Source: Streptomyces sp. NBRC 110611 (GTDB lineage: Bacteria > Actinomycetota > Actinomycetes > Streptomycetales > Streptomycetaceae). From it: a DNA stretch of 64,000 nt. The notes below the pieces were generated by a model. The model was not told the DNA's origin. It saw only the letters and a program-made list of their open reading frames with translations, and searched no databases. Location of the stretch: assembly GCF_001590865.1 (NCBI RefSeq), contig NZ_BBUY01000002.1:72487-136486 (forward strand), read 5' to 3'. Made by a program: the position numbers and the translations under genes. Shown piece by piece: positions 35,890 to 43,928 of this stretch. The stretch's first letter is position 1. Each line of letters begins with the position of its first letter.

Positions 35890-36873
35890 GTGCTGTTGCT
35901 GAGCGGAAAGGACGTACGGGAGGTCTTCCCGCCCGCCGCGGCCCACCAGGTGGTGGCCGAGGTGATGCGCCGCTACAGCGGGGGGCAGGTGGTCCAGCCG
36001 GTGCGCACCGTGCTGGGGAGCGGCGACGGCTCGCTCTTCGCCGCCATGCCGTGCCATGTCACCGGCGAGGACGACGCCGGTTACGGCCTCAAGGCGGTGC
36101 TGCACATGCCCGGCAACGAGGGGCGCGGAGTGCCCACCCACGTGGGGCTGGTGACGGTCTTCGACGAGACCGGCCGGCCGCTGGCCATGATGGACGGGGC
36201 GGCGGTGACGGCGATCCGTACCGCGGCCGCGTCCGCCGTGGCGTCCGACGCGCTGGCCCGGCCCGACGCGGGGGATCTGGCGCTGCTCGGCGCCGGTACA
36301 CAGGCGCGCAGCCACCTGCTGGCCATGCGCGGTATCAGGACGCTGCGCCGGGTACGGGTGTGGAACCGCAGTGCCGGCCGGGCCGAGGAGTTCCGGGCGT
36401 GGGCGCGGGCCGAAGCGGGGATCGATGTGGAGCTGACGGGCACTCCCGCGGAGGCGCTGCACGGCGCCGACCTGGTGTGCACGACGCTGGGGACCACCGA
36501 GCCGGTGGTGGGCACCGGCGACCTGGCCGAGGGGTGTCATGTCAACGCCGTCGGATCGTCGGTGCCCGGCAAGCGGGAACTGGACTCGGCGGCGGTGGCG
36601 TCCTGTTCGGTCTTCGTGGACAGCCGGGAGGGCGCGCTGCGCGAGTCGTCCGAGGTGACCATGCCGGCCGAGGAGGGCCTGGTGCCCGCCGACCGGAGGC
36701 TGACCGAGATCGGCGAGGTGCTGCTGGGCACCCGCCCCGGACGCACCGGACGCGCCGAACGCACCCTGTACAAGTCGCTGGGCATGGCCGCGCAGGACGT
36801 GGCATCCGGTTTCGCGATCGTCCGCGCCGCCCGGCGCCTGGGCATCGGTACCGAGACCGACTTCTCCTTCTGA
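35890..36873 (+). CDS. ornithine cyclodeaminase / mu-crystallin family dehydrogenase
   Basis: The 327-residue protein starts at GTG 35890 behind AAAGGAG. The family is clear from 'LSGKDVREVFPP', 'YGLKAVLHMPGN' (conserved Lys), 'MMDGAAVTAIRTAAASAVAS', the Rossmann motif 'DLALLGAGTQARSHLLAM' and 'HVNAVGSSVPGKRELD'. Members include ornithine cyclodeaminase, alanine dehydrogenase, ketimine reductases and biosynthetic dehydrogenases. In this operon it is likely a reductase acting on an imino or enone intermediate of the prephenate-derived amino acid; the substrate is inferred only. Confidence 0.9.
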   Translation: MLLLSGKDVREVFPPAAAHQVVAEVMRRYSGGQVVQPVRTVLGSGDGSLFAAMPCHVTGEDDAGYGLKAVLHMPGNEGRGVPTHVGLVTVFDETGRPLAMMDGAAVTAIRTAAASAVASDALARPDAGDLALLGAGTQARSHLLAMRGIRTLRRVRVWNRSAGRAEEFRAWARAEAGIDVELTGTPAEALHGADLVCTTLGTTEPVVGTGDLAEGCHVNAVGSSVPGKRELDSAAVASCSVFVDSREGALRESSEVTMPAEEGLVPADRRLTEIGEVLLGTRPGRTGRAERTLYKSLGMAAQDVASGFAIVRAARRLGIGTETDFSF

Positions 36874-36957
36874 CCGCAGCGGCGACTTCCGACCGCAGCC
36901 GCGACTTCCGACCGCGGCGGCGACTTCTGACCGCAGCGGCGACTTCTGACGGCAGCA
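36872..36957 (+). repeat. 19-bp tandem repeat between OCD-family and DUF1330 genes
   Basis: About 4.5 copies of a 19-bp unit (GACCGCAGCGGCGACTTC plus C or T) run from the OCD stop codon to just before the DUF1330 gene, with 1-2 changes per copy. No ribosome site, hairpin or gene is evident inside it. Confidence 0.85.
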
Positions 36958-36985
36958 GCAACCGACCGGGAACAGAGGCTCTCTG

Positions 36986-37273
36986 ATGACAGCACTACTG
37001 ATCGGCAACGTCGGCGCCCTCGCCGATCCGCGGGGCATGGCGGAGTACCGCGCGAAGGTGGAGGGGACGCTGAAGAGGTACGGCGGCTGGTTCGTGATCC
37101 GCGGCGGCGAGTTCTCCGTCCTGGAGGGCGACTGGCGGCCCACGCACCTGTCGGTGATGGGCTTTCCGTCGGCCGAGGACGCCCGCCGCTGGTACTCCTC
37201 GCCCGAGTACCGCGAGATCCTTCCGCTCCGCGACGGCACCCCCATGGACCTGATCCTGGTGGAGGGATCATGA
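36986..37273 (+). CDS. DUF1330 family small protein
   Basis: The 95-residue protein starts at ATG 36986. It is a ferredoxin-like DUF1330 domain: 'MTALLIGNVGALADPRGM', 'YGGWFVIRGGEFSVLEGDW' and 'LSVMGFPSAEDARRWYSSPE'. DUF1330 proteins are small, dimeric and of mostly unknown role, related in fold to Dabb and EthD proteins; some act as isomerases or cyclases. It overlaps the PhzF-like gene by 4 bp (ATGA), so the two products are made together. Confidence 0.87.
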   Translation: MTALLIGNVGALADPRGMAEYRAKVEGTLKRYGGWFVIRGGEFSVLEGDWRPTHLSVMGFPSAEDARRWYSSPEYREILPLRDGTPMDLILVEGS

Positions 37274-38145
37274 CAGCGCCGTCCCGTCCGTCCGCCGCCG
37301 CGCCCGGCCGGCGGACCCGCTCCTTCTCGCAGGTCGACGTGTTCTCCGGCACGCCGTACCTCGGCAACCCGGTGGCGGTAGTGCTCGACGGGGACGGGCT
37401 GTCCGACCGCGACATGGCCGCGGTGGCGAGGTGGACCAACCTCTCCGAGACGACCTTCGTCGTGCCGCCCGCGTCCGCCGGGGCCGACTACGGCCTGCGC
37501 ATCTTCACTCCCGGCGGGGAGATCCCGTTCGCGGGCCATCCGACGCTCGGCTCCGCGCACGCCTGGCTCGAGGCCGGCGGGGCGCCCAGGTCGGCGGAGA
37601 GAGTGGTGCAGGAGTGCGGTCTGGGGCTCGTCGAGGTGCGGCGGTCCGGTGCCGGGCTGGCCTTCCGCGCTCCCCGGCCGCTGCGCGACGGCCCCTTGGA
37701 CGGTGCACACCTGGACCGTATCGCCCGGGGCCTGGGCATCGCCCGTGAACGGATCGTGGCCGGCCGGTGGGTGGACAACGGACCCGGCTGGGCCGCCGTC
37801 CGACTCGCCTCCGCGGACGAGGTACTGGCCCTGGAACCGGACGACCAGCACATGCGGGACCTCATGCTCGGCGTGGTCGGCGCATACCCCGCGGGCTCGC
37901 CCCTGGAGTACGAGGTCCGTGCCTTCTGCCTGCCGGCCGGGGTGCGCGAGGACCCGGTGACCGGCAGCCTCAACGCGGGCATCGCCCAGTGGCTGATCGG
38001 CGACGGCACCGCTCCGCGCGCCTACCGGGCGGGGCAGGGCACCCGCCTGGGGCGGCGGGGGGTGCTCACGGTGCGGGCGCAGGACGACGAGGTGTGGGTC
38101 GGCGGCGAGAGCGTGACCTGCGTCCGCGGCACCATCTGCCTGTGA
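37270..38145 (+). CDS. PhzF family isomerase/epimerase-like protein
   Basis: The 291-residue protein starts at ATG 37270. Characteristic PhzF segments are 'QVDVFSGTPYLGNPVAVVLD', 'ARWTNLSETTFV' (catalytic Glu in the SET motif), 'IFTPGGEIPFAGHPTLGSAH' and 'REDPVTGSLNAG'. PhzF catalyses a proton shift (double-bond isomerisation) on dihydro-hydroxyanthranilate. A similar shift on a dihydro-hydroxyphenylpyruvate or its amino acid is a sensible role after the BacA/SalX-like step, comparable to BacB in bacilysin synthesis. It is the last plus-strand gene of the cluster's left arm. Confidence 0.9.
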   Translation: MTAPSRPSAAAPGRRTRSFSQVDVFSGTPYLGNPVAVVLDGDGLSDRDMAAVARWTNLSETTFVVPPASAGADYGLRIFTPGGEIPFAGHPTLGSAHAWLEAGGAPRSAERVVQECGLGLVEVRRSGAGLAFRAPRPLRDGPLDGAHLDRIARGLGIARERIVAGRWVDNGPGWAAVRLASADEVLALEPDDQHMRDLMLGVVGAYPAGSPLEYEVRAFCLPAGVREDPVTGSLNAGIAQWLIGDGTAPRAYRAGQGTRLGRRGVLTVRAQDDEVWVGGESVTCVRGTICL

Positions 38146-38216
38146 CCTGCCCGCCGGGCCGCATAGCCGCGGCCCGGTCAGCGTCACCGCGGCACGCACC
38201 GGCGGCGTTGCGTCGG

Positions 38217-38256
38217 TGCGTGCCTTGTGCGGTGGTTGCGTGCCTTGTGCGGTGGC
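38217..38256. repeat. 20-bp direct repeat between PhzF-like and LysR genes
   Basis: TGCGTGCCTTGTGCGGTGGT (38217-38236) is followed at once by a copy with one change (38237-38256). It lies in the 122-bp gap between the convergent PhzF-like and LysR genes. Confidence 0.85.
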
Positions 38257-38267
38257 GCGGCCCGTGG

Positions 38268-39230
38268 CTATGCGGCCCGGCGGGCGGGCTCCGGTTCGTC
38301 GTCCGCCGCCCCGTAGATCTCCCGCACCGTGTCGCACAGGGCCAGGACGAACTCCTCCACCCGCTTGCTGGCCGGGAGGCCTTGCAGTCTGGTGACACCG
38401 ATGTCGGACGCGCAGGGGCGTTCGCTCAGAATGCTGACCGGAACGATGCAGTCGCCCAGCAGGATGGTGTCGGCCACGCCCCGGGGCATCAGCGCGAAGC
38501 CCTCCCCCGCGCGGATCAGGCCGAGCATGGTGCCGACGCTCGATGTCTCGACCACCTGCGGTACGGGGGCGCCGGCCGCGGCGAACCGCGTCCGTACGGC
38601 GGTGACCACCGCGTGGTCGGCGGGTGTGTCCACCACCAGGAGCGGCCGGGTGGCGAGCTCCTTCAACGTGGCGCGCCCCGACGGAGCCAGCATGTCGGTC
38701 TGCGACACGAGCGCTTCCAGGGGGACGCGTGCGAGCCGCGTGAACGTGACCGACTGGTCCTCGATCTCGCCGGTCACCGCGAGTTCGCAGGTTCCCGAGC
38801 GGAGCAGGTCGAGGGATTCGTCCACGGTTCCTTCGTGCACGGTGACGGTGAGCTGCGGGTGCAGCCGGCGGAGTTTGCTCAGCAGTGCGGGAACGACCGG
38901 CGAGGCTATCGAATGGAGGAAAGCGACGCTGAGTTTTCCCCATACCTCACCCTGCCGTTCCCGGCAGCGGACCTGTACTTCCTGTGCGTGCAGCAGCAAG
39001 GACCGCGCATCGACGAAGAATGCGCGTCCGCAGGGCGTCAGACTCACGCCTTTGGTCCGGTGCCGGACGAACAGTTGAGTACCCAACTGCTTTTCCAGGC
39101 GCTGTATCGCCATGGATACCGCGGACTGTGAGGCATGGAGAAACTGCGCCGCATCCGAGATGTTTCCCATTTCTGCAGAGGTGACGAAATACCGGAGCTG
39201 GGTCAGGGTGAAATCGGCATGATGGGTCAT
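38268..39230 (-). CDS. LysR family transcriptional regulator
   Basis: The 320-residue protein starts at ATG 39230. The N-terminal HTH has 'LTQLRYFVTSAEMGNISDAA', 'ASQSAVSMAIQRLEKQLGTQ' and 'LFVRHRTKGVSLTPCGRAFF'. A periplasmic-binding-protein-like effector domain follows (about 95-310). It lies between the two arms of the biosynthetic cluster and is its likely pathway regulator. The 428-bp AT-richer region upstream of it is its own control region. Confidence 0.93.
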   Translation of the reverse strand: MTHHADFTLTQLRYFVTSAEMGNISDAAQFLHASQSAVSMAIQRLEKQLGTQLFVRHRTKGVSLTPCGRAFFVDARSLLLHAQEVQVRCRERQGEVWGKLSVAFLHSIASPVVPALLSKLRRLHPQLTVTVHEGTVDESLDLLRSGTCELAVTGEIEDQSVTFTRLARVPLEALVSQTDMLAPSGRATLKELATRPLLVVDTPADHAVVTAVRTRFAAAGAPVPQVVETSSVGTMLGLIRAGEGFALMPRGVADTILLGDCIVPVSILSERPCASDIGVTRLQGLPASKRVEEFVLALCDTVREIYGAADDEPEPARRAA

Positions 39231-39658
39231 CGCAATTGACCTCGGAGAATGTCGAAGGCGGGGAGTGGAGTGGTGTCGTCCGTGGCAGCGGATGGCGTCG
39301 TCGAGTCGCGCAACCTGGCGGTGCGCCCCATCTCGGCACGACGGTCACTCGCGCCGCACTCCCCCGAGGAAGGCCATATCCACCGTCACCCCTTGCGGAG
39401 GACCCAGACCTGCCTCAGTGTCAACACGACACTCCGGCCCCACCTTCGGAGTGTCCGATTCCGGAAGTCCGTCGAATAAAGTAGTTACCGATATAACCGT
39501 TGTTGTCAACGAAACCAGATGCGGCGTCGTGCCCATGTTGTGAAAGGTATACGGAATTAGCCACGAAGTCGATAGTTGTCAGACGACTGAAGGGGAACTC
39601 GCGGCAGTCCAGTTCATGACACAGTCGGCCGGCGGACGCCACGTCAGCGGGTTTGCGT
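39231..39658. other. 428-bp non-coding AT-richer region upstream of the LysR gene
   Basis: Both flanking genes are on the minus strand, so this holds the LysR promoter and the 3' end of the hydrolase operon. The part 39470-39600 is markedly AT-rich for this genome (AATAAAGTAGTTACCGATAT and similar). No gene was found. The size and composition suggest a regulatory region, or a joint between segments of different origin. Confidence 0.45.
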
Positions 39659-40501
39659 TCACCTGCCGTTGGGTATTGCAGCCCCCGTCGCGGCGGGATC
39701 CTTCCCCGCAAAGTGCGCCAGAATGAGTTCGTTCACCCGTTCCGGCCGCTCAAGGTAGCCGAAATGCCCGGCATCTTCGACGAGTTCGAAAGTCGCTCCT
39801 GGAATGGTCTCGGCGAGTTCCCTGCCGTACCGCGGCGGAGCGATCAGGTCGTGCGCGAAGGACACCACATGGCACGGCACCGTGATACCCGCGTACGCCG
39901 CACGCCGGTCCGGCATGGGCTGCAGGGCCAGCTGCGCGTGGACCCCCGGGCCGTCGGGAGGGGCCAGCTCCAGCAGCGCCAGCCAGTCCCGGGCGGCGGC
40001 CTCGTCGTCGAGCGAAGCCGGCGACAGCATCTGCAGCGCCCGCACCGCCGCCCGGTAGGAGGCGGGCAACACCACGCCCGAGCCGCCCAGTTCGACCTCG
40101 GCCCGCGCCAGCTGCGACCGCACCGCGTCGGGGCGGGCCCGGCCGGCCATCAGCACCGCCCGGCGCACCAGCTCCGGCCGCTCCAGGGCGAGTTCCTGTA
40201 CGACGTACGCGCCCATCGACGTGCCCACCAGCCGCACCGGCGCCAGGCCGAAGCGCTCGATCAGCGCGGCCAGGTCGGCGGCCAGGTCGGTCACGGTGAA
40301 CCCTTCGGGGCACTCGTCGCTCGGCGGCATTCCCCGGCTGTTGTAGACGTACACCCGGTAGCCGCCCTCCACGAGGGCGGGCACCTGGTGCAGCAGCCAG
40401 GACTCCGCGGTGCTGCCCGCGCCGCCGACGCACACCACCGGGTCGCCCGTACCGTGTTCCTCGTAGCGCAGCCGGATCCCGTTGACGGAGACGAACGGCA
40501 T
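39659..40501 (-). CDS. alpha/beta-hydrolase
   Basis: The 280-residue protein starts at ATG 40501, sharing one base with the MbtH stop (TAATG). The fold is shown by 'GDPVVCVGGAGSTAESWLLH', the nucleophile elbow 'VRLVGTSMGAYVVQEL' (Ser in GTSMG) and the C-terminal 'LVEDAGHFGYLERPERV' (catalytic His). Its position at the end of the PKS/NRPS operon suggests an editing thioesterase or an ester/lactone hydrolase. It is closer to general hydrolases than to classic type II thioesterases. Catalytic residues appear intact. Confidence 0.88.
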   Translation of the reverse strand: MPFVSVNGIRLRYEEHGTGDPVVCVGGAGSTAESWLLHQVPALVEGGYRVYVYNSRGMPPSDECPEGFTVTDLAADLAALIERFGLAPVRLVGTSMGAYVVQELALERPELVRRAVLMAGRARPDAVRSQLARAEVELGGSGVVLPASYRAAVRALQMLSPASLDDEAAARDWLALLELAPPDGPGVHAQLALQPMPDRRAAYAGITVPCHVVSFAHDLIAPPRYGRELAETIPGATFELVEDAGHFGYLERPERVNELILAHFAGKDPAATGAAIPNGR

Positions 40502-40722
40502 TACGGCGCCGCCGGCTCGGCCGTGTCACGGTCCGCCGGCCGTGGACCGGAGCAGTGCCGCTCGACATGGGCCAGGGCGCCGTCCCGGTCGGTACCGGAG
40601 TGGACGACGCGCCAGCCGGCGGGCAGTTCCAGGAACGACCGCCACAGTGCGTGCCGGCCAAGGAGGTTGACCACGACCTGCCAGTCGTCGCCGTCGTCCG
40701 GGTCGAAGGGGTTGCCGGTCAT
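40501..40722 (-). CDS. MbtH-like protein
   Basis: This 73-residue NRPS accessory protein starts at ATG 40722 behind AAGGA. It has the MbtH core: 'NPFDPDDGDDWQVVVNLLGR', 'HALWRSFLELPAGWRVV' with conserved Trp residues, and 'HVERHC'. The C-terminal 15 residues are an extra tail. MbtH proteins bind and activate adenylation domains, here surely the A-PCP protein encoded four genes upstream in the same operon. Confidence 0.93.
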   Translation of the reverse strand: MTGNPFDPDDGDDWQVVVNLLGRHALWRSFLELPAGWRVVHSGTDRDGALAHVERHCSGPRPADRDTAEPAAP

Positions 40723-40733
40723 CGTGTCCTTCT

Positions 40734-40777
40734 TTCAGCTCTCGGGCTTTCGGCTCTCGGGCTTCAGCTCTCGGCGT
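40734..40777. repeat. 14-15-bp tandem repeat at the P450-MbtH junction
   Basis: Three near-copies of TTCAGCTCTCGGGC (the middle one TTCGGCTCTCGGGC) lie head to tail. The last copy includes the stop codon of the P450 gene (40764-40766), so the repeat may have shifted or extended the C-terminus. Confidence 0.75.
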
Positions 40778-42005
40778 GCGCCAGTCCGACGGGGTCCGGG
40801 GTGAACCGCACCGGCAGACCGGAGAACCCGGTCAGGAGGTTGGAGCGGATCCGTGGCGCCGGTCCGGTGCGCTCGAATCCGGCGGTGAAGTCGCGGAGCG
40901 CGAGGAGCAGTTCGGAGATCTCGATCTTGGCGAGGTGGGATCCGATGCAGTAGTGGGGGCCGTAGCCGAACGACAGGTGCTTGTTGGGGGTGCGGCCCAG
41001 GTCGAAGACCTCGGGCCGGGGGAAGATCCGCTCATCGCGGTTGCCGGAGGCGTGCCACAGGGTCACGATGTCGCCCGCGGCGATGGGCACCCCGTGGAGG
41101 ACGGTGTCGCGCACCGCGGCCCGGCCGAAGTGCATGGACGGGGACGCCCAGCGCAGCACCTCGTCGACGGCGGTGCCGATCGCGCACTCCCCGTTCTTCA
41201 GCCGCCGCCACTGCTCCGGGTGCTCGGCGAGCGTGTACACGCTGTCGATCATGGTCAGCCGGCTGGTCTCGTCGCCGCCGATGATCAGGCTGTAGCAGTT
41301 GAGGACGATGTCCTCGTCGCTGAGCGGGACCCCGTCGAGCGTACTGCCGGCGAGCATGCTCACCACGTCCTCGCCCGGGTGCCTGCGCCGCTGTTCGACC
41401 AGGTCCTGGAAGTACAGCAGGATCTCGTTGCGCGCCATCTCGGAGTCGAGCGCGTCGACATCGGCGTCGTCGGCGCTCAGCGCGGTCTTGGTCTGCTCCA
41501 GCAGGAAGTCGCGGTCGCCCTCGGGCACCCCCAACAGGTTGGAGATGGTGGTCATCGGGATCCGTCCGGCGATGTCGAGCGCGAAGTCGCACTCACCGCG
41601 CTCCGTGGCCTCCCGCAGCAGGCGGCGGGTGTTGTCGCGGACGGCGGCGCCGACCTCGCGGAGCACTCGCGGCGACAGGACCCGCAGCAGGATCTTGCGC
41701 AGTTCGTAGTGGCGCGGCCCGTCGGTGACGGCGAGCATCCTGCCCGCTCCCGAGTCGCCGCCCTCCAGGAGCGTCACCAGCACGTTTCCGCGCTCCGAGG
41801 TGAAGGTGGTGTCGTCGCGGTAGACGGCCATGATGTCGTCGTAGCGCGACAGCACCCAGAATCCGCGGCGGTCCTGGGACGGCGGGTTCCAGTGGACCGG
41901 ACCGGTGTCCCGCAATGTGCGCCAGAACTCGGTGAGATCGTGCTCGGCGAAGGTGTCGGGGTCGGCCAGGTCGATCGTGCCGGCGGTGGTCCGGGTGGGG
42001 TTCAT
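40764..42005 (-). CDS. cytochrome P450, SalD-like
   Basis: The 413-residue protein starts at ATG 42005 with a GGGAGC site 6 nt before it. Features are I-helix 'SLIIGGDETSRLTMIDS', the ExxR in 'GTAVDEVLRWASP', and the haem loop 'LSFGYGPHYCIGSHLAKIEI' with its Cys ligand. Soluble, CYP105/107-like length. In the salinosporamide pathway the P450 SalD hydroxylates the beta carbon of the carrier-bound cyclohexenylalanine, which makes the hydroxyl needed for ring closure. Position between KS and MbtH genes in the same operon supports an equivalent role here. Confidence 0.92.
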   Translation of the reverse strand: MNPTRTTAGTIDLADPDTFAEHDLTEFWRTLRDTGPVHWNPPSQDRRGFWVLSRYDDIMAVYRDDTTFTSERGNVLVTLLEGGDSGAGRMLAVTDGPRHYELRKILLRVLSPRVLREVGAAVRDNTRRLLREATERGECDFALDIAGRIPMTTISNLLGVPEGDRDFLLEQTKTALSADDADVDALDSEMARNEILLYFQDLVEQRRRHPGEDVVSMLAGSTLDGVPLSDEDIVLNCYSLIIGGDETSRLTMIDSVYTLAEHPEQWRRLKNGECAIGTAVDEVLRWASPSMHFGRAAVRDTVLHGVPIAAGDIVTLWHASGNRDERIFPRPEVFDLGRTPNKHLSFGYGPHYCIGSHLAKIEISELLLALRDFTAGFERTGPAPRIRSNLLTGFSGLPVRFTPDPVGLAHAES

Positions 42006-42061
42006 TCCGGTGCTCCCGTTCGGGTGGGTCGGGGCGCTTCTGACGGCGGCATGGGGCCTGG

Positions 42062-43855
42062 TCACCAGTCCGTGCGCCAGAAGCGCCGGCGCTCGAACGG
42101 GTAGCCCGGCAGGGGGACGCGGTGGCTGTCCTCCCCGGCGTGCAGGGCCGCGAAGTCCACCCGGCGGCCCTGTGTCCACGCCACGGCGAGCCGGAACAGC
42201 GCCTGTTCGTCGCGGACTTCGCCGGCCCCGGCCGGAGCGAGCCCGTCGTCGGTCTGCCGGAACCGTGCCGGGTCCGCCTGCCGCGCTTCGCCGCTCGCGC
42301 ACACCCACTCGTGGGCGGTGTCGTCCGAGAGGGCCTCGATCAGCTCGTCCCTGGTGCTGACGACGGCCGCCCAGCGCCGTGCCATGATCCTGCGGCCGAG
42401 GTTGAGGCTGAAGCAGATGTCGTCGAGCCGGAGCTCCGGCCGCTGCCGGATCCACTCCCGCAGGGCCGCCCGCTGCCTGCCCAGCGCCCGGTCGTCGAGC
42501 CCGGACAGGGTCGCGATCCGCGGTGCGCCGAGTTCGGGCGTCCGGGGGTGCCGGGCCGGCGGCTCCTCCAGTACGAGGTGGGAGTTGTACCCGCCCCCGC
42601 CGAGCGCGGTGACGCCGGCCCGGCGGATGCCGCACTCCGGCTCCCAGTCCGCGCCCGCCAGCTGCGGGACGAACGGTGTGCCGGGGAAGTCGATGTCCGG
42701 GTTGGGCTCGGTCAGGTTGATCGTGGGGACCAGCCGGCGGTGGTAGAGGGAGAACGCGGCCTTGACCGCGCCGGAGCCGCCGGCCACCACTCCCCCGTGG
42801 CCGATGTTGCTCTTGACCGTACCGATGGAGCAGGTACCGGTCCGCTTGCCGAACGCCAGCTGCGCGGCGCGGACCTCCAGTGCGTCGGTGAGCGGCAGGC
42901 CGAACCCGTTGGCCTCGTACATGGTCACGGTGTCCGGGGTCACCTCGCCGGCCTGCAGGGCACCGGCGATGCAGGCGCTGAGGCGTTCGGGCTGGGCGAG
43001 GCCGTAGGCGACCGCGCTGGCGCCGTTGTTGTTGATGGCCGTCCCCTTGACCGTCGCGTAGATGTGGTCGCGGTCGGCGACCGCCCGGGTGAGCGGCTTG
43101 AGCAGGAACGTCGCCACGCCGCTGGCCAGCGTCGTACCGGTGCCCTTGGCGTCGAACGCGCGGCAGTGGCCGTCCCGGGACAGGATGCGGCCCTCTTCCC
43201 ACAGGTAGCCGCGGCGATGCGGCAGGCGCACCATCACGCCGCCGGCGATGGCCAGGTCCGTCTGGCCGAGCAGCAACGACTGGCACGCGAGGTGCACCGA
43301 GTAGTGGAACCCGGAGCACACCGCCTGGACGGTGAACGCCTCACCGGTCAGCCCCAGGTGGAACAGGGCGTTCGAGGTGAGGGTGTCCGGAAACCAGGCG
43401 TTGCTGCGGTCCATCACATCGGGACCGACGGAGACCCAGTCGGGCGGCGAGCTGTACAGCGCGGCGGTCTGCGGGTTGGCCGACGCGTAGACGCCCACCT
43501 CGCCCCGGATGCGCTCCGGGTCGTAACCGCCGTCCTCCAGTACCTCCCAGGCGCTCTCCAGGAAGAGGCGGTGTTCGGGTGTCATCGCCCGCGCCATGCG
43601 GTCCGAGATGCCGAAGACCGAGGGGTCGAACTCGTCATAGCCGTCCAGCAGTCCGGCGGCCCGTACGTAGGCGGGGTTGTTGATCACGGTCTCGTCCACC
43701 GCTATCTCGTCCCGCTGGAGGAAGGTGATGGACTCCCGGCCATGGACGAGGTTGTCCCAGAACTGCTCCTTGTCGCGAGCGCCGGGGAACCGGCAGGACA
43801 TGCCGATGATCGCGACGTCGCCGGGGTCGTACTCCTGCTCGGGGGCGGTATGCAT
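42062..43855 (-). CDS. stand-alone ketosynthase homologue with altered active site, SalC-like
   Basis: The 597-residue protein starts at ATG 43855 (GGAG 5 nt upstream). It has a full KS fold ('DVAIIGMSCRFPGA', 'DPSVFGISDRMARAMTPEHR') and a post-KS linker, but no AT or ACP. The nucleophile is Cys180 in 'VQAVCSGFHYS' instead of the usual TACSSS. The first catalytic His is replaced by Asn316 ('YEANGFGLPLTDALEV', normally HGTGTxLGDPIE); the second is kept, His353 in 'SNIGHGG'. This fits SalC, which closes the gamma-lactam-beta-lactone rather than condensing malonyl units. The C-terminus ends with the 'LPGYPFERRRFWR' motif common to PKS modules. Confidence 0.9.
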   Translation of the reverse strand: MHTAPEQEYDPGDVAIIGMSCRFPGARDKEQFWDNLVHGRESITFLQRDEIAVDETVINNPAYVRAAGLLDGYDEFDPSVFGISDRMARAMTPEHRLFLESAWEVLEDGGYDPERIRGEVGVYASANPQTAALYSSPPDWVSVGPDVMDRSNAWFPDTLTSNALFHLGLTGEAFTVQAVCSGFHYSVHLACQSLLLGQTDLAIAGGVMVRLPHRRGYLWEEGRILSRDGHCRAFDAKGTGTTLASGVATFLLKPLTRAVADRDHIYATVKGTAINNNGASAVAYGLAQPERLSACIAGALQAGEVTPDTVTMYEANGFGLPLTDALEVRAAQLAFGKRTGTCSIGTVKSNIGHGGVVAGGSGAVKAAFSLYHRRLVPTINLTEPNPDIDFPGTPFVPQLAGADWEPECGIRRAGVTALGGGGYNSHLVLEEPPARHPRTPELGAPRIATLSGLDDRALGRQRAALREWIRQRPELRLDDICFSLNLGRRIMARRWAAVVSTRDELIEALSDDTAHEWVCASGEARQADPARFRQTDDGLAPAGAGEVRDEQALFRLAVAWTQGRRVDFAALHAGEDSHRVPLPGYPFERRRFWRTDW

Positions 43856-43928
43856 CGGGCTCCGGGCCTCCCACTCTGATCGATGGTTCACGCAGGGATG
43901 GTGCACGGGCTTGTCTCTCCGGCAGGCG

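Noticed and set aside
36872..36957. CRISPR-like array
   Set aside because: The 19-bp units are directly adjacent without spacers and there are no cas genes.
35458..38943. A 1161-codon open frame on the minus strand over the OCD, DUF1330 and PhzF genes
   Set aside because: It is antisense to well-recognised genes, its translation is Arg/Pro/Gly-rich without domains, and it follows from GC-biased third positions.
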